From the NCBI RefSeq assembly GCF_018613235.1, contig NZ_JAGGQP010000001.1, forward strand, positions 1 through 64,000: a stretch of DNA of 64,000 nt. The letters run 5' to 3'. This stretch comes from Bacillus sp. ISL-41 (GTDB taxonomy: Bacteria; Bacillota; Bacilli; Bacillales; Cytobacillaceae). The notes under the pieces were generated by a model that worked only from the letters and a program-made list of their open reading frames with translations, searched no databases and was not told where the DNA came from. Of this stretch, positions 1-8,454 are shown piece after piece; within the stretch, counting starts at the first letter, position 1, and every line of letters begins with the position of its first letter. Made by a program: the position numbers and the translations under genes.

Positions 1-18
1 TACGATTAGCCCTTAATT

Positions 19-56
19 GTACCCTTATAGGAAGCGATGCTGCTACATAAGGGTAC
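19..56. other. Inverted repeat at window edge
   Basis: A perfect 10-bp inverted repeat, GTACCCTTAT (19-28) and ATAAGGGTAC (47-56), surrounds an 18-nt loop. No U-tract follows on either strand, so it is not a typical terminator. It may belong to a gene outside the window. Confidence 0.4.
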
Positions 57-85
57 TATTATCTCGCAAACATTAATAATTAAAA

Positions 86-127
86 ACTCCCGGCTGGAAT
101 GTTGAATTCCAGCCGGGAGTTTTTTTA
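86..127 (-). terminator. Rho-independent terminator (possibly bidirectional)
   Basis: A perfect 15-bp stem (86-100 with 106-120) has a 5-nt loop. T-runs follow on both strands: A-tract 82-86 read from the minus strand and T-tract 120-127 on the plus strand. It lies 35 bp beyond the stop of the dehydrogenase gene, so it ends that transcript and could also stop a plus-strand transcript entering from outside. Confidence 0.9.
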
Positions 128-161
128 TTTTCCAATTTGGGTGATGAACCGGGTTGCCCTT

Positions 162-1220
162 TTAATAGGATAGAATCTTTGAATTAATATGGGTGATGAC
201 TTCCTCAGTATTTGAAGAACCGCCGATATCTCGCGTTTTTACTCCTTCAGAGATTGATTCTTCGATTGCACGCAGCAATACCGCACCGAGCTCTTTCAGT
301 CCAAGGTGATCGAGCATCATTTTTGCGGTCCAGAGCTGCCCGATCGGATTTGCTATTCCGCGGCCTACAATATCCGGCGCAGAACCATGCACAGGTTCAA
401 ACATGGATGGATATTGTCCAGTCAGATTGATATTCGCTGCCGGTGCGATGCCTATGCTCCCCATGATTGCTGCTCCCAGATCAGTAAGGATATCGCCAAA
501 AAGGTTGCTGGCAACGATGACATCAAAATGGTGGGCCTTTGATACTAAAAAGGCACATAAAGCATCAATATGATTGCTCTCTGTTTCAACCCCCGGGAAT
601 TCAGAGCTGATTTCTTTGAAGACTCCATCCCAGAATGGCATGCTGTGGACAATTCCATTTGATTTGGTTGCACTCGTGACCCTGCCCTTTCTTCCCTGCG
701 CCAGCTCAAAGGCATAGCGAATTGTCCTTTCCGTCGCTTTACGGGTAAAAATGGCATTTTGGATCGCGATTTCATCTTGACCGCTATGAATTCTCCCTCC
801 GGATTCACTATACTCTCCTTCACTATTTTCACGGACGACAATAAAGTCAAAATGATTAGGTTCTGCAAGCGGGGATTTGATTCCCTCAATATATTTCGCA
901 GGCCTGAAATTGATCACCTGCTCGCATTCACGGCGGATTTTAATCAGCAGGCCCCATAAAGAAATATGGTCAGGAACAAGTTGGGGATTACCGACCGCGC
1001 CAAGATAAATGGCATTTGTTTGTTTAAGCTGCTCCATTCCGTCTTCGGACATCATCCGGCCATGTTCAAGATAATACTCACAGCTCCATGGATGTGTTTG
1101 GTAACGGAACTTCACCCCGCCATGAAGGTCGGCGAGTGTGTCTAAGACTTGCAGAGTCGCAGGAACGATTTCCTTGCCGATTCCATCACCTGGTATTACG
1201 GATATATCTAATTGGTTCAT
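162..1220 (-). CDS. Tartrate/D-malate-type NAD-dependent dehydrogenase (isocitrate/isopropylmalate dehydrogenase family)
   Basis: A 352-aa cytosolic enzyme of the beta-decarboxylating dehydrogenase family. Visible hallmarks are the N-terminal IPGDGIGKE, the ENSEGEYS substrate loop near residue 130 (tartrate and D-malate enzymes carry this in place of the isopropylmalate loop), the metal site SNLFGDILTDL near 240, and the NAD site EPVHGSAPDI near 275. The length fits B. subtilis YcsA and Pseudomonas tartrate dehydrogenase. The ATG has a good Shine-Dalgarno, GGGAGAG. It follows the TRAP transporter after a terminator, so it has its own transcript but probably oxidises the imported dicarboxylate. 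The exact substrate (D-malate, tartrate or a related 2-hydroxyacid) cannot be told from sequence; leuB is less likely because leu genes are absent. Confidence 0.85.
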   Translation of the reverse strand: MNQLDISVIPGDGIGKEIVPATLQVLDTLADLHGGVKFRYQTHPWSCEYYLEHGRMMSEDGMEQLKQTNAIYLGAVGNPQLVPDHISLWGLLIKIRRECEQVINFRPAKYIEGIKSPLAEPNHFDFIVVRENSEGEYSESGGRIHSGQDEIAIQNAIFTRKATERTIRYAFELAQGRKGRVTSATKSNGIVHSMPFWDGVFKEISSEFPGVETESNHIDALCAFLVSKAHHFDVIVASNLFGDILTDLGAAIMGSIGIAPAANINLTGQYPSMFEPVHGSAPDIVGRGIANPIGQLWTAKMMLDHLGLKELGAVLLRAIEESISEGVKTRDIGGSSNTEEVITHINSKILSY

Positions 1221-1341
1221 CTTATATCTCTCCCTGCTATTCTTAATATGTAACTGTTATTTTTAACATAGATGCTAAAGAGGCAGTGCAGCAGTTTTCG
1301 CTACAGAACCCTCGCTACCTGTTGGAAATATGATTAGTAAG

Positions 1342-1380
1342 AAAAAAAGGATCAAGGATTCCATCGGTCTCCTTGATCCC
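1342..1380 (-). terminator. Terminator after TRAP permease
   Basis: Stem GGATCAAGGA (1349-1358) pairs with TCCTTGATCC (1370-1379). Read on the minus strand it is followed by seven T residues. It closes the dctB-TAXI-TRAP transcript about 30 bp after the permease stop. Confidence 0.9.
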
Positions 1381-1410
1381 TCCTTCCCCAATTTGCTATA
1401 ACACTTGGAC

Positions 1411-3381
1411 TTAGACTGCCAGTGTTTTATCTGCCTCTTTTTTCACGATGATCAGCTGGACAGCAACAGCCGACGCAATGATCACAAGCGCGATTAAATC
1501 TGTCTTTAAGCCAGAATCAATTGATAGAAGGGAAGCAATGACTAGCAAAACCCTCGTGACCCAAATGGCACGCCGTCCCGCAAACCAGCCTTGGACACTG
1601 GCTGACAGCAGATAAATACCGATGGCTGCAGTGGTTACAGCAATGGAAATCTCCATAAAGCTTCCTACCATCAATAATTGCGGGCTGTAGATAAACATGA
1701 AAGGCACGATGAATGCTGCAATTCCTAGTCTGAATGCTTCCACTCCCGTTTTCATCGGATCAGTGCCTGCAATTCCAGCTGCCGCATAGGCTGCCAAAGC
1801 GACTGGCGGTGTGATGGCTGACATAACAGCATAGTAGAAGACGAACATATGCGCAAACAGTGGTTCAATTCCCAGGTTAACCAATCCAGGTGCAACAACG
1901 GAAGCACCCACGGCATAGGCTGCTGTTGTCGGCATGCCCATTCCGAGGAAAATCGCAATGAACATAGCGAACAAGAGAGCGAGGAATTCACTGTTTCCGG
2001 CCACTGAAAAGAGCATGGAGCTGAATCTTAGGCCAACACCTGTCAAGGCGATTACCCCGACGATAATACCGGCGGTTGCACAAACTGCTAAGAGTTGAAT
2101 TGTGTTTTTCATCCCAAGTTCTAAAGCTTCCAGCACCTTCTTTATTCCCATTCTCGTTTCCTTGCCAACCCAGCTGATAGCGAGACATGCCAGAATGCTG
2201 TATGTTCCCGACATGATGACAGAGTATCCTTTTAGCAGCATTCCGATTAACAGGATGATTGGCACAAACAAGTAGGCCTTTTTCAAAATGCTTTTCAGAC
2301 TTGGCAGATCTTTTCTTGCTATTCCCTTCATGCCCTTTTTGATTGCTTCAAAATCGACCATGAAATAGACAGACAGAAAGTATAATATCGCCGGAATGGT
2401 CGCTGCAATAACAATTTCGCTATAGCGGATCCCAGTAATTTCGGCCATCAGGAAAGCCCCCGCTCCCATGATTGGGATCATGATCTGACCCCCAGCCGAA
2501 GCAGTTGCCTCTGTTGCTGCAGCAAATCGGCCATTATAGCCTACTCGCTTCATCAAAGGTATCGTCAACGAACCGGTTGCAACCGCATTTCCTGCTGATG
2601 TACCATTCATCATTCCCATCAATCCGCTGGAAATGACGGCTACTTTAGCAGGGCCTCCGCGCATGCCTCCTGCAAGCGTAAAAGAAAAATCAATAAAGTA
2701 GCGTCCTACACCCGACATCTGTAAAAACGCTCCAAAAATAATAAAAAGCAAAATATATTTGGACGAAACGTCGAGCGTGACTCCGAATACACCGTCAAGA
2801 CCATAAATATAGGTAGTAAAGCGTTCAATACTATAGCCGCTATGGTTAAGGATGCTTGGAAGGTACGGACCGACGAAGGCATAAAGAATAAATATGCCTG
2901 CCAGGATCGGAAGCGTCCACCCACTTGTCCTCCTTGTAAGCTCAAGGACCAGCAATATTCCTGCCAATGCCACAATAAAGTCCATTGTTGTCGGCAGGAC
3001 ACCAAATCGGAAAAGCAATAGTTTTAAATTCATATATATATAGATAAAGATACCGATGCTTGCCAGGATAAGCACCCAATCGACAATATGAATCTTTCCA
3101 TTCGCTTTCTTCCACCCCGGGAAGAGCATAAAGCCAAGAACCGCTCCAAACAGTAAATGGGCGCTTCGGAATAGCCATGGATCAATCGGGTGAAAGTTTA
3201 AAATATACAAATGGAACAGCGCTCCGATTACAGCAATCGTGGTGAAAAGGATCTTAGTCCAGCCAGTGAACCTTCGTGCCTCGGTGGCACTTTCAACCTG
3301 TTCCTCCTCTTCAGCTTCTTCAAGCATCTCGAGGACAGGCTTATTGATCAATTCAGTTTGCTCTGTTTTTTCCTTGCTCAT
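1411..3381 (-). CDS. TRAP transporter fused permease (DctQM type, TAXI system)
   Basis: A 656-aa polytopic membrane protein. About 60 charged, Glu-rich residues precede a DctQ-like 4-helix part (about 45-170), which is fused to a 12-helix DctM-like part (about 170-600) containing the glycine-rich signatures GGMRGGPAKVAVISSG and GMGMPTTAAYAVGA typical of TRAP large subunits. Fused permeases of this kind normally work with TAXI binding proteins, and one is encoded 58 bp upstream. TRAP systems are secondary importers driven by an ion gradient. The likely cargo is a dicarboxylate or similar acid, inferred from the DctSR-like sensor system next door. Confidence 0.9.
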   Translation of the reverse strand: MSKEKTEQTELINKPVLEMLEEAEEEEQVESATEARRFTGWTKILFTTIAVIGALFHLYILNFHPIDPWLFRSAHLLFGAVLGFMLFPGWKKANGKIHIVDWVLILASIGIFIYIYMNLKLLLFRFGVLPTTMDFIVALAGILLVLELTRRTSGWTLPILAGIFILYAFVGPYLPSILNHSGYSIERFTTYIYGLDGVFGVTLDVSSKYILLFIIFGAFLQMSGVGRYFIDFSFTLAGGMRGGPAKVAVISSGLMGMMNGTSAGNAVATGSLTIPLMKRVGYNGRFAAATEATASAGGQIMIPIMGAGAFLMAEITGIRYSEIVIAATIPAILYFLSVYFMVDFEAIKKGMKGIARKDLPSLKSILKKAYLFVPIILLIGMLLKGYSVIMSGTYSILACLAISWVGKETRMGIKKVLEALELGMKNTIQLLAVCATAGIIVGVIALTGVGLRFSSMLFSVAGNSEFLALLFAMFIAIFLGMGMPTTAAYAVGASVVAPGLVNLGIEPLFAHMFVFYYAVMSAITPPVALAAYAAAGIAGTDPMKTGVEAFRLGIAAFIVPFMFIYSPQLLMVGSFMEISIAVTTAAIGIYLLSASVQGWFAGRRAIWVTRVLLVIASLLSIDSGLKTDLIALVIIASAVAVQLIIVKKEADKTLAV

Positions 3382-3408
3382 TTTTTATACCTACCTTCTT
3401 AAATACAC

Positions 3409-3430
3409 CTATCCCCATAAAAGGGGATAG
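3409..3430 (-). other. Intercistronic hairpin
   Basis: CTATCCCC (3409-3416) and GGGGATAG (3423-3430) form an 8-bp stem between the binding-protein stop and the permease start, without a U-tract. Such hairpins often protect the upstream cistron, giving more binding protein than permease. That role is inferred. Confidence 0.55.
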
Positions 3431-3439
3431 GCTAGTATT

Positions 3440-4480
3440 TTACTTTTTATTCATTTCTGGCGGATAGACTGATTCCGGCAGTTCAATTCCTTTTTCCTCG
3501 TAATACTTAATTGCCCCTGGATGAAGCGGAACATCTTTATTAATCTTTATCGCTTCTTCTACAGCTTCTTCCATTGATACATGGGTTTTTACCAGCATGT
3601 CATGATTTTCATGATAAGCTTTCACCAGGTCATAAACAAAGTCCTGATTTGCATCCTTACGCACAATTCCAAAGTTGAACATGGCAATTGTTTCGATGTC
3701 TTTATCCAGGGTCGTGTATGTGTCGGCAGGGATCGTGAACGGGAAGAAGTATGGGAACTTTTCGGTGACCTTATCCCTCATTTCCCCATCGATTCCAAAG
3801 AAATTGATTTTCCTTTGAACCTCGATTTCAGATACGGCAGAAATAGGAATACCTGCAGCATATCCGATGATGTCAAGCTGCCCATCCATCTGCTGGGAAG
3901 CCATGTCACTTGCGCCAGCCTGGACATTATCAGTATCTAATCCCAAAACTTCATGAATTAATGGAACGTAGGTACCAGAAGTTCCTCCTGCCGGTCCAAC
4001 ACCAACACGTTGGCCTTTAATATCTTCAAGTTTCTTAACCCCTGATTCTTCTAAAGCCCACCAATGAATCGGTGTCGTATACATTGGGAAAACAATTCGG
4101 ACATCCTCCATCTTGTTTCCGCCAGTCCATTCGCCGGTTCCTGTATATCCTTCATAAGCGGGACCTAGTGTTACCATACCGATATCCTGTTCGCCCGCCT
4201 GGGTTAATTGCATATTATGGACAGGTCCCCCTGTTACTTCAACATTAGCTGTAATATCCAGCTTTTGTTCTAATAATGAGGCTAAACCTCCACCAACAAT
4301 GAAATAAGTGCCTCCCTGTGAAGCAGTTCCAATCTTAACGGTTTTTGGATAATCCTGATATTTGATTTCAGCTGCTTCACCGCTCGTCTCGCTGCCTCCC
4401 CCATTTCCGCAGGCAGATGTCAAAACTATTGACAATCCAGCAACTGCAGCGATCGCTTTCTTTTTCCAATTGAAATTCAT
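3440..4480 (-). CDS. TAXI-family TRAP transporter solute-binding lipoprotein
   Basis: A 346-aa secreted binding protein. The signal peptide ends in a lipobox (LTSAC, Cys at about 24), so it should be membrane-anchored outside the cell. The mature part contains the TAXI-type start KIGTASQGGTYFIVGGGLASLL and the GPAGGTSGTYVP stretch. It lies directly upstream of the fused TRAP permease and is its probable substrate receptor. The ATG has an AGGGGG Shine-Dalgarno. TAXI proteins are known to bind small organic acids, but the ligand here is not determinable. Confidence 0.9.
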   Translation of the reverse strand: MNFNWKKKAIAAVAGLSIVLTSACGNGGGSETSGEAAEIKYQDYPKTVKIGTASQGGTYFIVGGGLASLLEQKLDITANVEVTGGPVHNMQLTQAGEQDIGMVTLGPAYEGYTGTGEWTGGNKMEDVRIVFPMYTTPIHWWALEESGVKKLEDIKGQRVGVGPAGGTSGTYVPLIHEVLGLDTDNVQAGASDMASQQMDGQLDIIGYAAGIPISAVSEIEVQRKINFFGIDGEMRDKVTEKFPYFFPFTIPADTYTTLDKDIETIAMFNFGIVRKDANQDFVYDLVKAYHENHDMLVKTHVSMEEAVEEAIKINKDVPLHPGAIKYYEEKGIELPESVYPPEMNKK

Positions 4481-4572
4481 TGTATTTCCCCCTAAATTTT
4501 TTTAGCTATTTGGCTCTAAAGACATTTTGCTGGCAAAATCAGCATTACCCTAGCCTATAACAGAGCCTGGTG

Positions 4573-5631
4573 TTAGTGTTCTACCCCTTTGTTCCTCGGA
4601 AGCTGTTTTATAAATTCTGCTCCAAACCGATTGGTGAATCTCTGGTATATCGGCTTGAGAGCTTCTTCCCATACTTCTTTTTCTTCTTCTGATAAATAGT
4701 GGATTTCAACACATCCACAATTCTTCAACTCTTTTAAACTCTCATCATTCAACTTCCTGGCCATCTTCTTTTCCCAGGCAGTAACCTCCCTAATGGATTC
4801 CTGAAGGATTTGCTGCACATCTTCAGGCAACTGGTCCCAGAATTCTTTCTTTAACAATACGACATACCCGAGATAGCCATGATTGCTGACTGTCATATAC
4901 TTCTGCTGGGAATGGATTCCTTTGCTGACGATGTTGGAGTATGTATTTTCCTGGCCATCGATCTCGTTTTTCTCCAGTAATTGATACACCTCATTGAAAG
5001 AATTGGTTTGCAATTCTGCTTTCAGTTCCAGAAATTGCTGCCTGATTATCTCACTTGGCATGATTCGGAACCTTAATCCCCGGAAATCTTCAGGCTGGAC
5101 GAGCGGTTTTGATATATTGGTCATTTGCTTGAATCCATTTTCCCACATGCCCAATGGATAAAAACCTTCCCTCTCGAGCCCTTTCAATAGTTCGTCTCCG
5201 ACATCCCCTTCAAGATAGTCATGTACCTCATCGGTGTCCTGGAATGCGAAAGGCAAGTCAAGGACTTGCAACTCAGGCACAGATGAGCTGATTTTTGCTG
5301 TGGCAGGAGCAATCATCTGGATGTCACCCCTCAGCAGCGCCTCGATTTCCTCTCCATCCTTATAAAGATAACCATTCGGGAATACTTGGACCTCGACAAA
5401 CCCGTTTGACTTCTCTTTGACCAGGCTGGCAAACTTCCTGGCAGCCATTCCTTTTGGAGTTTTTTCTCCGACGATATGAGAAAATCGAATGACGATTCTC
5501 TCTTCCCTGCTAAGCTGCTCGTGATCAACCGCCACTTTCTGCGTTTGGCAAGAGGACAAAGTTAAAAAAAGCAGTGGGAATACCATAATTAAAATCATTC
5601 TTGACTTTGTCCGGAAAAGGTAATGAATCAC
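4573..5631 (-). CDS. dctB: DctP-family TRAP-type binding lipoprotein, DctB-like co-sensor candidate
   Basis: A 352-aa extracytoplasmic binding protein of the DctP family (RFSHIVGEKTPKG near the start of the mature part; RGLRFRIMPSEI and EIDGQENTYSNI later). I choose the GTG at 5631: it follows GGAAGGGG and opens a normal lipoprotein signal (basic residues, a hydrophobic stretch, lipobox LSSC). The ATG at 5676 has no ribosome site. In B. subtilis DctB is a DctP-type protein that acts as co-sensor with DctS for C4-dicarboxylates. Here it lies beside DctS/DctR homologues, while the transporter downstream has its own TAXI binding protein, so a sensory role is likely. It could instead feed the TRAP permease. 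Confidence 0.8.
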   Translation of the reverse strand: MIHYLFRTKSRMILIMVFPLLFLTLSSCQTQKVAVDHEQLSREERIVIRFSHIVGEKTPKGMAARKFASLVKEKSNGFVEVQVFPNGYLYKDGEEIEALLRGDIQMIAPATAKISSSVPELQVLDLPFAFQDTDEVHDYLEGDVGDELLKGLEREGFYPLGMWENGFKQMTNISKPLVQPEDFRGLRFRIMPSEIIRQQFLELKAELQTNSFNEVYQLLEKNEIDGQENTYSNIVSKGIHSQQKYMTVSNHGYLGYVVLLKKEFWDQLPEDVQQILQESIREVTAWEKKMARKLNDESLKELKNCGCVEIHYLSEEEKEVWEEALKPIYQRFTNRFGAEFIKQLPRNKGVEH

Positions 5632-5714
5632 TGGTTCAACTTGCCCCTTCCTGCATTCTTGGCAAAATATTGACATTTTGATGAAAACTTTTTGTCCATA
5701 TTTTGATAATTCAA

Positions 5715-5743
5715 ATTATAAAGCGCTTCCATTGCTTCAACAA
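5715..5743 (-). promoter_or_regulatory. SigA promoter of dctB operon with embedded cre site
   Basis: TTGTTG (5738-5743), a 17-bp spacer and TATAAT (5715-5720) form a near-consensus SigA promoter on the minus strand. The 14-mer at 5718-5731, reading ATAAAGCGCTTCCA on the plus strand, fits the CcpA cre consensus TGWAAGCGNTWNCA except at its first two bases. It overlaps the spacer and -10 box, so CcpA binding would block initiation. Confidence 0.7.
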
Positions 5744-5744
5744 G

Positions 5745-5767
5745 AAAAAGACCATAATGGTCTTTTT
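5745..5767 (-). terminator. Terminator after dctR
   Basis: AAAAAGACCA (5745-5754) pairs perfectly with TGGTCTTTTT (5758-5767). On the minus strand the arm ends in five T residues. It lies about 35 bp past the dctR stop and abuts the dctB -35 box, so dctSR and dctB are separate transcripts. Confidence 0.8.
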
Positions 5768-5801
5768 GGTCTTTTTGGTCTTAAAATATGAAAGATTTTA
5801 A

Positions 5802-6461
5802 TTAAATAAAATAATAATGACTTGGCCGTCCGACACTTCCATATTGGATATGTACTCTGATTTTCTTCGATTGTACGAGATACTCCAAGTATCGCCTTAC
5901 CGTTACCCGTGCCATCCCCAAAACGTTTGCAAGGCTTTCGGACGTAACGGGTTCGTTCTGTTCCATCAATGCTAATAAAATCTGCTTCAGTGTTTTTTCA
6001 CTCAGACCTTTTGGCAAGTATTCTGCCTGTCCCTGCAATTGTTTGAATTCATCGATGTCTTCCTGCTTCAAGCTGGGTGAGGCATTTAATTTGTTCCACA
6101 TTTTCTCGTATGCCTCAAGCGCCGATTTGAATCGGTCAAAACGGAAGGGCTTCACAAGATAATCTACCGCACCTAACCGAAAAAAATCGTGGATGGTCTG
6201 GGCATCCCTTGCTGCAGTGATCATGATGACATCCGTAGGGATATCCCGTTCTCTTATCGATTTCATTACTTCCATGCCGGATAAATCCGGCAAAAACATA
6301 TCGAGCAGTACCAGATCCGGCTTTAGCTCTTGAATCTCTTTGACTGCTTCTGCTCCCAAGGCAGTTGAACCGCATAATTGGAATAAGGGTAGCCTTTTCA
6401 GGAATCCAATATTCACATCGAGAACCATTGGATCGTCTTCAACTATAAAAACTTTTATCAT
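5802..6461 (-). CDS. dctR: DctR/CitB-family response regulator
   Basis: A 219-aa response regulator. The receiver domain (1-120) keeps the acidic pocket EDDP, the phospho-acceptor Asp in LVLLDMFLPD, and Lys in YLVKPF. The C-terminal part (about 165-219) is a helix-turn-helix of the CitB/DcuR/DctR class, with TSESLANVLGMARVTVRRYLEYL. I start at the ATG at 6461, which follows GAAGGGGAG, rather than an in-frame ATG 24 bp upstream. The gene overlaps the 3' end of the kinase gene by 23 bp, so the two are translationally coupled. It probably activates the dctB-TAXI-TRAP operon. Confidence 0.88.
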   Translation of the reverse strand: MIKVFIVEDDPMVLDVNIGFLKRLPLFQLCGSTALGAEAVKEIQELKPDLVLLDMFLPDLSGMEVMKSIRERDIPTDVIMITAARDAQTIHDFFRLGAVDYLVKPFRFDRFKSALEAYEKMWNKLNASPSLKQEDIDEFKQLQGQAEYLPKGLSEKTLKQILLALMEQNEPVTSESLANVLGMARVTVRRYLEYLVQSKKIRVHIQYGSVGRPSHYYFI

Positions 6462-8061
6462 TCTCTCCCCTTCTTTCCACTTCAATGGTTATTTCTGTCC
6501 CTTTGTTGATTTCGGATACTATGTCGACCTTTCCACCCTGAGTCTCGACAATTTGCTTGACAAGCGCGAGACCAATCCCTCTGCCTTCCTTCGCCTTAGT
6601 GCTGAAACCATATGTGAATATATTGTTCCAGTCTTCAGGCCTGATGCCTCTCCCTTTGTCCCGTACCATAATCATCAAATGACTTTCATCACCCTGAAGA
6701 AAGCATTCGACGATTTTATTCTTTTCTTTTGGCGAATATGCCTCAAAGGCATTTTCAATCAAATTTCCCAGGACTGTGATTATATCGCCTGGACTGAAAC
6801 CATCCAAAAGGTGATGCAGATAACTCTGCTTGTCAAAATGAAACTGGATTCCAAGCTCCCGTGCCCTTGCTCTTTTTCCTAAAAGCAAGCCCGAAATAGA
6901 ATAGTCCGATATTGAATCCTTCAGAAATTGGATCATATCCTCTTCATCAGTTGTTTCGTCTATTATAATATTGAGGGCTTCTTCGGTCCTTTCCAATTGA
7001 ATTAACCCCGCAATGCTATGCAGCTTATTCATATATTCGTGATTCTGCGCCCTTAAGGCATCCACCAGCGTTTTCACTCCTGTAAGCTCTTCAGCCAGAA
7101 GGTTGGCTTCAGTCTTGTCCACCATTGTAATGAACGAGCCAGCCGGCCGGCCCTTAACAGAAATTGGATAGAGAGATACAAGGTAAATTTTATTAAATAT
7201 ATTCATGCTCCTATTTACAATTTCCAGGGACTGAGTGTTATGAAGGGCCTTTGATATACTGTCATTTAAATTAGGAAGAAGCTCTGCCAGGCCATTGTCC
7301 CTGGTTATTTCTTTTTTTGAGTCATTGAACATGTATTCTTTAGCCAGACGATTCATAAAAGTAATTTTCCCGTTTTCATCAGCGGCGATAATCCCCATAT
7401 CCATTGCCTGCATGACTGCAGAACGTTCCTCGACCAGCCTGGCAATTTCATAGGGTTCCAGATTAAAAGTTTGTTTCTTAATATTATTTGCCAGAAACAA
7501 AGAACCGAACAGTCCAATCATCATTCCCCATATGAGAGAAAGGAAGAGATCATTCTGATACTGGGCTACAAGAGATTGGAAAGTTGGAGTAAGGATCCCG
7601 ACAACGGCTACCCCGACCTGGACAACTCCTTCCTCATCCATAATCGGGACAAAAGCCCTCACCGAATTGCCCAATGTCCCTTTCGCTTTTGACACATATT
7701 CATGTTCTGACAACGATGCCTTCTCATCCCCACCGACAAACTCCTTGCCAATAAGGCTTTCTGATGGATGTGAGTACCGGATGCGGTGCATATCCATAAT
7801 CACAATATAGTCCACATTTGTAGCCAGCCTTGTCCGTTCCGCAAACGGCTGGATAATAGTTTCTCCTCCTGGTTTTCCGACATTATTTCGGATACTGGGC
7901 ATTTGTGCAACTGTTCTAGCTATGGCTGTCGCCCGCTCACCAAGCTCTTTCTCGAAAGCATCCGAAATACTATAAACCATGATTAATCCGCTGGTAAAAA
8001 TAGAGCCTGAAACCACAAGAAAAGACATAATTAACATTTTAGTCCTTAAACTCATTCTCAT
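6439..8061 (-). CDS. dctS: DctS/CitA-family sensor histidine kinase
   Basis: A 540-aa membrane kinase. A transmembrane helix (about 10-32) is followed by an extracytoplasmic PAS-like domain (about 35-170) with RYSHPSESLIGKEFVGGDE, typical of dicarboxylate/citrate sensors, then a second helix (about 172-195) and a cytosolic PAS (about 215-320). The phospho-acceptor helix is RAQNHEYMNKLHSIAGLIQL, with the NHE..N form of this family. The ATPase domain has NLIENAFEA, DKGRGI and GRGIGLALV. The periplasmic-type PAS usually reads C4-dicarboxylates or citrate. It forms an operon with the response regulator. DctS versus MalK-type (YufL) specificity cannot be settled from sequence. Confidence 0.88.
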   Translation of the reverse strand: MRMSLRTKMLIMSFLVVSGSIFTSGLIMVYSISDAFEKELGERATAIARTVAQMPSIRNNVGKPGGETIIQPFAERTRLATNVDYIVIMDMHRIRYSHPSESLIGKEFVGGDEKASLSEHEYVSKAKGTLGNSVRAFVPIMDEEGVVQVGVAVVGILTPTFQSLVAQYQNDLFLSLIWGMMIGLFGSLFLANNIKKQTFNLEPYEIARLVEERSAVMQAMDMGIIAADENGKITFMNRLAKEYMFNDSKKEITRDNGLAELLPNLNDSISKALHNTQSLEIVNRSMNIFNKIYLVSLYPISVKGRPAGSFITMVDKTEANLLAEELTGVKTLVDALRAQNHEYMNKLHSIAGLIQLERTEEALNIIIDETTDEEDMIQFLKDSISDYSISGLLLGKRARARELGIQFHFDKQSYLHHLLDGFSPGDIITVLGNLIENAFEAYSPKEKNKIVECFLQGDESHLMIMVRDKGRGIRPEDWNNIFTYGFSTKAKEGRGIGLALVKQIVETQGGKVDIVSEINKGTEITIEVERRGENDKSFYS

Positions 8062-8159
8062 ATAAAGCCATCCTTTAGATGAACTGAATTGATATACATC
8101 CTGGACGATGGGTGCAAATAAAGGCCACCTTGTCCATTACTTAGCTGGTAATCTTAATC

Positions 8160-8402
8160 TATATAAGTTGAACTAGAAAGTTTAGCTTTTCATTTCGCTC
8201 CAGGTGCTTCGCTTTCCGCGGGCGGCCTGGGAGCCTCCTCGGCGCTAGCGCCTGTGGGGTCTCCCACTGACCTTTCATCCCGCAGGACATTGAATTACAT
8301 CCTCGAACCTGCCCACGCACGATGGAAATGCGTTAGCATTTTCAGAGGAGTCTACGCACCTTCCGCTTCATTCAATGTGTAATTATAAGTTCAACTTATA
8401 TA
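8160..8402. repeat. MITE-like intergenic repeat with 15-bp terminal inverted repeats
   Basis: The 243-bp element is bounded by a perfect terminal inverted repeat, TATATAAGTTGAACT (8160-8174) and AGTTCAACTTATATA (8388-8402). The interior is GC-rich compared with its flanks and full of short palindromes (GGCGCTAGCGCC; CTGGGAG with CTCCCA). No open reading frame is evident. The interior resembles a family of dispersed Bacillaceae intergenic repeats I have seen, but I cannot check copy number. It fills most of the 393-bp gap between the kinase gene and the nitronate monooxygenase gene. Confidence 0.65.
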
Positions 8403-8454
8403 TTAACCTTAGAACATATCATTCTTATGATGACCCGGGCGATTTACCTGTTAC

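Noticed and set aside
1249-1255. A single TGTAACT heptad before the tartrate-type dehydrogenase gene
   Set aside because: Only one copy, in the opposite orientation to the gene, and no 11-bp partner.
5632-5676. Longer N-terminus of the DctB-like protein starting at ATG 5676
   Set aside because: No ribosome site precedes it, and it would place Cys-rich polar residues ahead of a lipoprotein signal; the GTG at 5631 is better.
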